Assembly: GCA_011052055.1 (NCBI GenBank)
Contig: DRJW01000307.1
Span: forward strand, 1 to 8,592
Length of the DNA: 8,592 bases
Direction: 5' to 3'
Source: Nitrospirota bacterium
Lineage (GTDB): Bacteria > Nitrospinota_A > UBA7883
Both the position numbers and the translations under genes were made by a program. The notes under the pieces are model-generated. The model was not told the DNA's origin. It saw only the letters and a list, made by a program, of their open reading frames with translations, and did not search any database. Within the stretch, counting starts at the first letter, position 1; each line of letters opens with the position of its first letter. Positions 6,334 through 8,592 of the stretch are shown here, piece after piece.

Positions 6334-6729
6334 TTGGTTGTAAAAGTAAAAGATGTGATGATAGAAAACGTGGTCACAATCGACGCGATGGCGACGATGA
6401 CAAAAGCCCTTGATCTGATGATGGACAAGAACGTAAAGTCTCTTGTCGTACCACCTAAAAACGAGAGTGACGCTTTTGGCATACTTACGTTTTCCGATAT
6501 CGCTAAACAAATTATCGCAAAAGACGATCAGCAGGTCGAGATGCTAAATGTTTACGATATTATGAGCAAGCCATGTTACAGCGTCGGCGAAGAGCTGGAT
6601 ATAAAATACGCGGCCGCAATGATGACAAACATCAACGTCTCCAGGATGATCGTAATCGACGGCTCGACGCTCAAGGGAATTGTCTCACTGACTGACCTGG
6701 TAAAATCACTGGCGGCGAAAAACGGTTAA
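6334..6729 (+). CDS. Two-CBS-domain (Bateman module) protein
   Basis: Stand-alone 131-residue protein made of two CBS domains (about 4-65 and 70-128), each starting with a V-x-D-I/V-M element (KVKDVM and NVYDIMS). Each domain holds the G-h-h-S/T-x-x-D nucleotide-binding signature: GILTFSD (49-55) and GIVSLTD (115-121). Paired CBS domains usually bind AMP, ADP, ATP or SAM and tune enzymes or channels. There is no catalytic or membrane domain, so it should act on another protein. It starts at TTG 6334, with GGGGAGG ending five bases upstream. It lies 70 bases behind the PII-like gene with no clear terminator between, so it probably belongs to the same operon and may be a second adenylate sensor for the DUF1538 pair. 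The ligand cannot be told from sequence. Confidence 0.85.
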   Translation: MVVKVKDVMIENVVTIDAMATMTKALDLMMDKNVKSLVVPPKNESDAFGILTFSDIAKQIIAKDDQQVEMLNVYDIMSKPCYSVGEELDIKYAAAMMTNINVSRMIVIDGSTLKGIVSLTDLVKSLAAKNG

Positions 6730-6743
6730 GGAAGGATTTATAT

Positions 6744-6959
6744 ATGGCTGTAAAAACCATCAACATCGACGGCATGAGTTGCGGTCATTGCATCCAGTGG
6801 CTAAATAAAGCGTTGACCGGCGTCGACGGTGTGAGCGACGCGAAAGTAAGCCTTGAGGCGCAAAACGCGGTGGTCGATTATGACGAGTCGAAGGTGACCG
6901 AAGGGGCGATGACAGCCGCCATAGAAAAAGCCGGATATTCGGTCAAATCGTTTGCGTGA
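6744..6959 (+). CDS. Heavy-metal-associated domain protein (CopZ-like chaperone)
   Basis: 71-residue ferredoxin-fold metal carrier of the HMA family. The metal loop GMSCGHC gives ligands C13 and C16, with M11 packing below. Y65 in KAGYSV is the residue typical of Cu(I) chaperones such as CopZ, where mercury-binding MerP has Phe. Cu(I) binding is therefore the best guess, though Zn or another soft metal is possible. The length equals a lone HMA domain. It starts at ATG 6744 with AAGGAAGGA overlapping the CBS gene stop, 14 bases after it, so it is likely co-transcribed. No copper ATPase or regulator is in the window, so its presence in this operon is unexplained. Confidence 0.88.
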   Translation: MAVKTINIDGMSCGHCIQWLNKALTGVDGVSDAKVSLEAQNAVVDYDESKVTEGAMTAAIEKAGYSVKSFA

Positions 6960-6964
6960 CGGCT

Positions 6965-6978
6965 CCGGTCAAAACCGG
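6965..6978. terminator. Small hairpin between convergent genes
   Basis: CCGGT-CAAA-ACCGG forms a 5-bp stem in the 20-base gap between the CopZ-like gene and pyrF, touching the pyrF stop. It is usable in both directions but has no T run, so terminator function is only suggested by position. Confidence 0.3.
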
Positions 6979-6979
6979 G

Positions 6980-7702
6980 TCAGACTGCAGAGCTCATTTC
7001 TTCAAACGTCCGTCTCACAGCGTCCGCCGGGTCGTCAGATTTTAAAATGGGGCGGCCTATAACTATGTAGTCAGAGCCGGAGCGGATCGCTTCGGCAGGA
7101 GTTTTTGTCCGTTTCTGATCGTCTTTTCCCGCCCATTCAGGCCTTATTCCCGGCGTTACGACCACGAAGCGCTCTCCCAGCGTATTTTTTATCAACCCTG
7201 TCTCTTCGGGAGAAGCCACAACCCCGTCCATTCCCGCCTTTTTGGCCATCGCCGCAAGCCGCGTAACCATTTCCCCAGGCTCACGCTCGATTCCTATCTC
7301 CGCAAGATCTTCGGCGTCCATGCTTGTAAGGATCGTGACGGCGATCATAAGAGGTTTGGCGACATCAGAGCCAGCGCAAAGCTCATTTACACTGCGTATG
7401 GCCGTTTCAAGGGTTTTCCTGCCAGCAAGGGCGTGTATATTCATCATATCCACTCCCATTTCGACGGCTGTCTTTACGGCGCCGGAAACGGTGGCCGGGA
7501 TGTCGTGATATTTCAGATCGAGAAAAACTTTGCATCCGGCCTTTTTCACCATTTCTACAGCCTCAGGCCCCGCGCCGGTGAAAAGCTGGCTCCCTATCTT
7601 GAGCCATTTTACGCGCCCCCCTATTTTGTCGATCATCCGTTTCGCTTGATCGATGGTTGGAGCGTCCAGGGCGACGATCAGCTTTTCTTCTATGTCAGTC
7701 AT
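6980..7702 (-). CDS. pyrF: Orotidine 5'-phosphate decarboxylase
   Basis: Last step of de novo UMP synthesis: decarboxylates OMP in the cytoplasm. The 240-residue protein has the normal length and all bacterial PyrF marks: LIVALDAP (8-15, D13), KIGSQLF with K35, FLDLKYHDIPATV with the charged catalytic residues D62, K64 and D67, then TPGIRP and IVIGRPI, which hold the phosphate-binding loop and arginine. I use ATG 7702, which overlaps the tatC stop by eight bases; GTG codons at 7711 and 7705 or TTG 7729 would add residues not usual for the family. The ribosome binding site is weak (GTGAGAG), fitting translational coupling to tatC. It seems an ordinary housekeeping gene. Confidence 0.95.
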   Translation of the reverse strand: MTDIEEKLIVALDAPTIDQAKRMIDKIGGRVKWLKIGSQLFTGAGPEAVEMVKKAGCKVFLDLKYHDIPATVSGAVKTAVEMGVDMMNIHALAGRKTLETAIRSVNELCAGSDVAKPLMIAVTILTSMDAEDLAEIGIEREPGEMVTRLAAMAKKAGMDGVVASPEETGLIKNTLGERFVVVTPGIRPEWAGKDDQKRTKTPAEAIRSGSDYIVIGRPILKSDDPADAVRRTFEEMSSAV

Positions 7703-8501
7703 CACTCTCACGCTTTCTTGGCTTAACAAAATATTTCGAGACTATCAGGCTTATCTCGAACAGAATGATAATGGGCAGGGCCATGACTGTCTGCGTAAAA
7801 ACGTCCGGGGGAGTGAGGATCGCGGCGACAACGAAACTGCCGACGATGAAATAGGAGCGCTTTGCCGCCAGCGCCGACGGGTCTACAAAACCAAGTTTTG
7901 TAAGAAAGATAATCACTATGGGCATCTCGAACACCAGCCCGAAGGCGATCATCAGCTTAAAGATGAACGAGATATAATTGCCTACAGATATCATCGGCGT
8001 AAGGCCCTCGCCGCCGTAGCCGATGAGAAACTTGAGCCCCAGGGGTAGCACCACGAAATAACAGAAAGACGCGCCAATGGCGAAAAAGATCGTCCCGAAA
8101 ACCACAAAGGGCCCCGTGTACGTCCGCTCTGCGCCCAGCAGGCCCGGCGCGGTGAACATCCACATTTGATATAGAATCATCGGCATGGAGACAATCAGGG
8201 CGAAATAGATCGAAATTTTCAGGTAGACGAAGAAAGCTTCCGCCGGGGCCAGAAAAACCAGCTCTGTGTTGAGCGGTTTTCGTATTATGTCGAACAAACC
8301 GTCAGACATCGCGTATAGCGCGATGAACGTCACGCCGATTGTGACAGCGCAATAGATAAGGCGCCATCTAAGCTCCTCAAGGTGCACCGTGAATGGCAGT
8401 TTGTCGTCTTCGCCGACCTTACGCATCACTTTGCCGCGATCATAGAGGCTTTCTTTTGAGCCTGCGACCGGCCTCGGCTCTGTCTGGTTTTTTTCGTCCA
8501 C
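7695..8501 (-). CDS. tatC: Sec-independent (twin-arginine) protein translocase TatC
   Basis: Six-helix inner-membrane receptor that binds twin-arginine signal peptides of folded proteins. The 268-residue protein shows LPFTVHLEELRWRL (35-48), where E43 and R45 match E. coli TatC E15 and R17. It then has the periplasmic loop and helix ending in PMILYQMWMFTAPGLLGAER, the region of the signal-peptide site, and a Lys/Arg-rich cytoplasmic tail. The chosen start is GTG 8501 (CGGA six bases upstream), giving about 30 residues before the conserved part, longer than usual. An ATG at 8426 lacks a good ribosome binding site. The frame stays open upstream to the window edge, so the true N-terminus is not certain. 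tatA/tatB are not in view. It is co-transcribed with pyrF. Confidence 0.93.
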   Translation of the reverse strand: MDEKNQTEPRPVAGSKESLYDRGKVMRKVGEDDKLPFTVHLEELRWRLIYCAVTIGVTFIALYAMSDGLFDIIRKPLNTELVFLAPAEAFFVYLKISIYFALIVSMPMILYQMWMFTAPGLLGAERTYTGPFVVFGTIFFAIGASFCYFVVLPLGLKFLIGYGGEGLTPMISVGNYISFIFKLMIAFGLVFEMPIVIIFLTKLGFVDPSALAAKRSYFIVGSFVVAAILTPPDVFTQTVMALPIIILFEISLIVSKYFVKPRKRESDD

Positions 8502-8592
8502 TTTTATTCCGGCTAATCTACTGAATTTGGCATTATGGGAACCTCTAAAAAGCGCTTTCGTAGCGAAATCGAGCGAAAAGCCGTCAGGCGAG
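8502..8592. other. Region upstream of tatC, no gene assigned
   Basis: 91 bases to the window edge. No promoter is convincing. A TTTCG-CTA-CGAAA hairpin (minus strand, about 8569-8557) is followed by GCGCTTTTT, which could be a weak terminator for a gene outside the window. The tatC frame has no stop here. Confidence 0.3.

Noticed and set aside
7242..7726. Plus-strand frames opposite pyrF
   Set aside because: pyrF is unmistakable on the minus strand; these are shadow frames.

Overview
The window reads as a gene-dense bacterial chromosome segment from a Gram-negative-type cell: it has a lipobox lipoprotein, a Tat translocase subunit and Shine-Dalgarno-led operons, with G+C near one half by eye. 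The gene content (Na+-pump oxaloacetate decarboxylase, paired DUF1538 membrane proteins, a PII-like protein) would suit an anaerobic or marine proteobacterium or relative, for example the old deltaproteobacterial group. Nothing here fixes the taxon. No rRNA, tRNA, CRISPR array, transposase or gap over 300 bases was seen.

Layout. 107-1873 (+) is a biotin-dependent carboxyltransferase, OadA. It converges on a minus-strand lipoprotein gene (2708-2016) that carries six calcium-loop motifs arranged as ABC-ABC. The 142-base gap between them holds a cluster of four small hairpins. Further right on the minus strand lie oadB (4309-3104) and oadG (3100-2894), the membrane subunits of the Na+-pumping decarboxylase. 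oadB very likely starts at a TTG with an ideal ribosome binding site.

A 180-base divergent control region (4310-4489) separates oadB from a plus-strand operon (4490-6959). The operon has two homologous DUF1538 membrane proteins (stop/start overlap), a small divergent PII-like protein (ATGA overlap, with a 13-base perfect anti-SD match), a two-CBS-domain protein and a CopZ-like metal-binding protein. From memory, paired DUF1538 proteins UmpA/UmpB of Halomonas act together as a Na+(Li+,K+)/H+ antiporter. If that holds here, a primary Na+ pump and a secondary cation/proton antiporter are transcribed back to back, and the antiporter travels with two likely nucleotide sensors (PII fold and CBS pair).

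8501-6980 (-) is a tatC-pyrF pair whose genes overlap by 8 bases. pyrF converges on the CopZ-like gene across a 20-base gap. These look like ordinary housekeeping genes.

The main point of interest is the candidate Na+ circuit at 2894-6729: the decarboxylase pump, the DUF1538 pair, and the PII and CBS proteins that may gate it.
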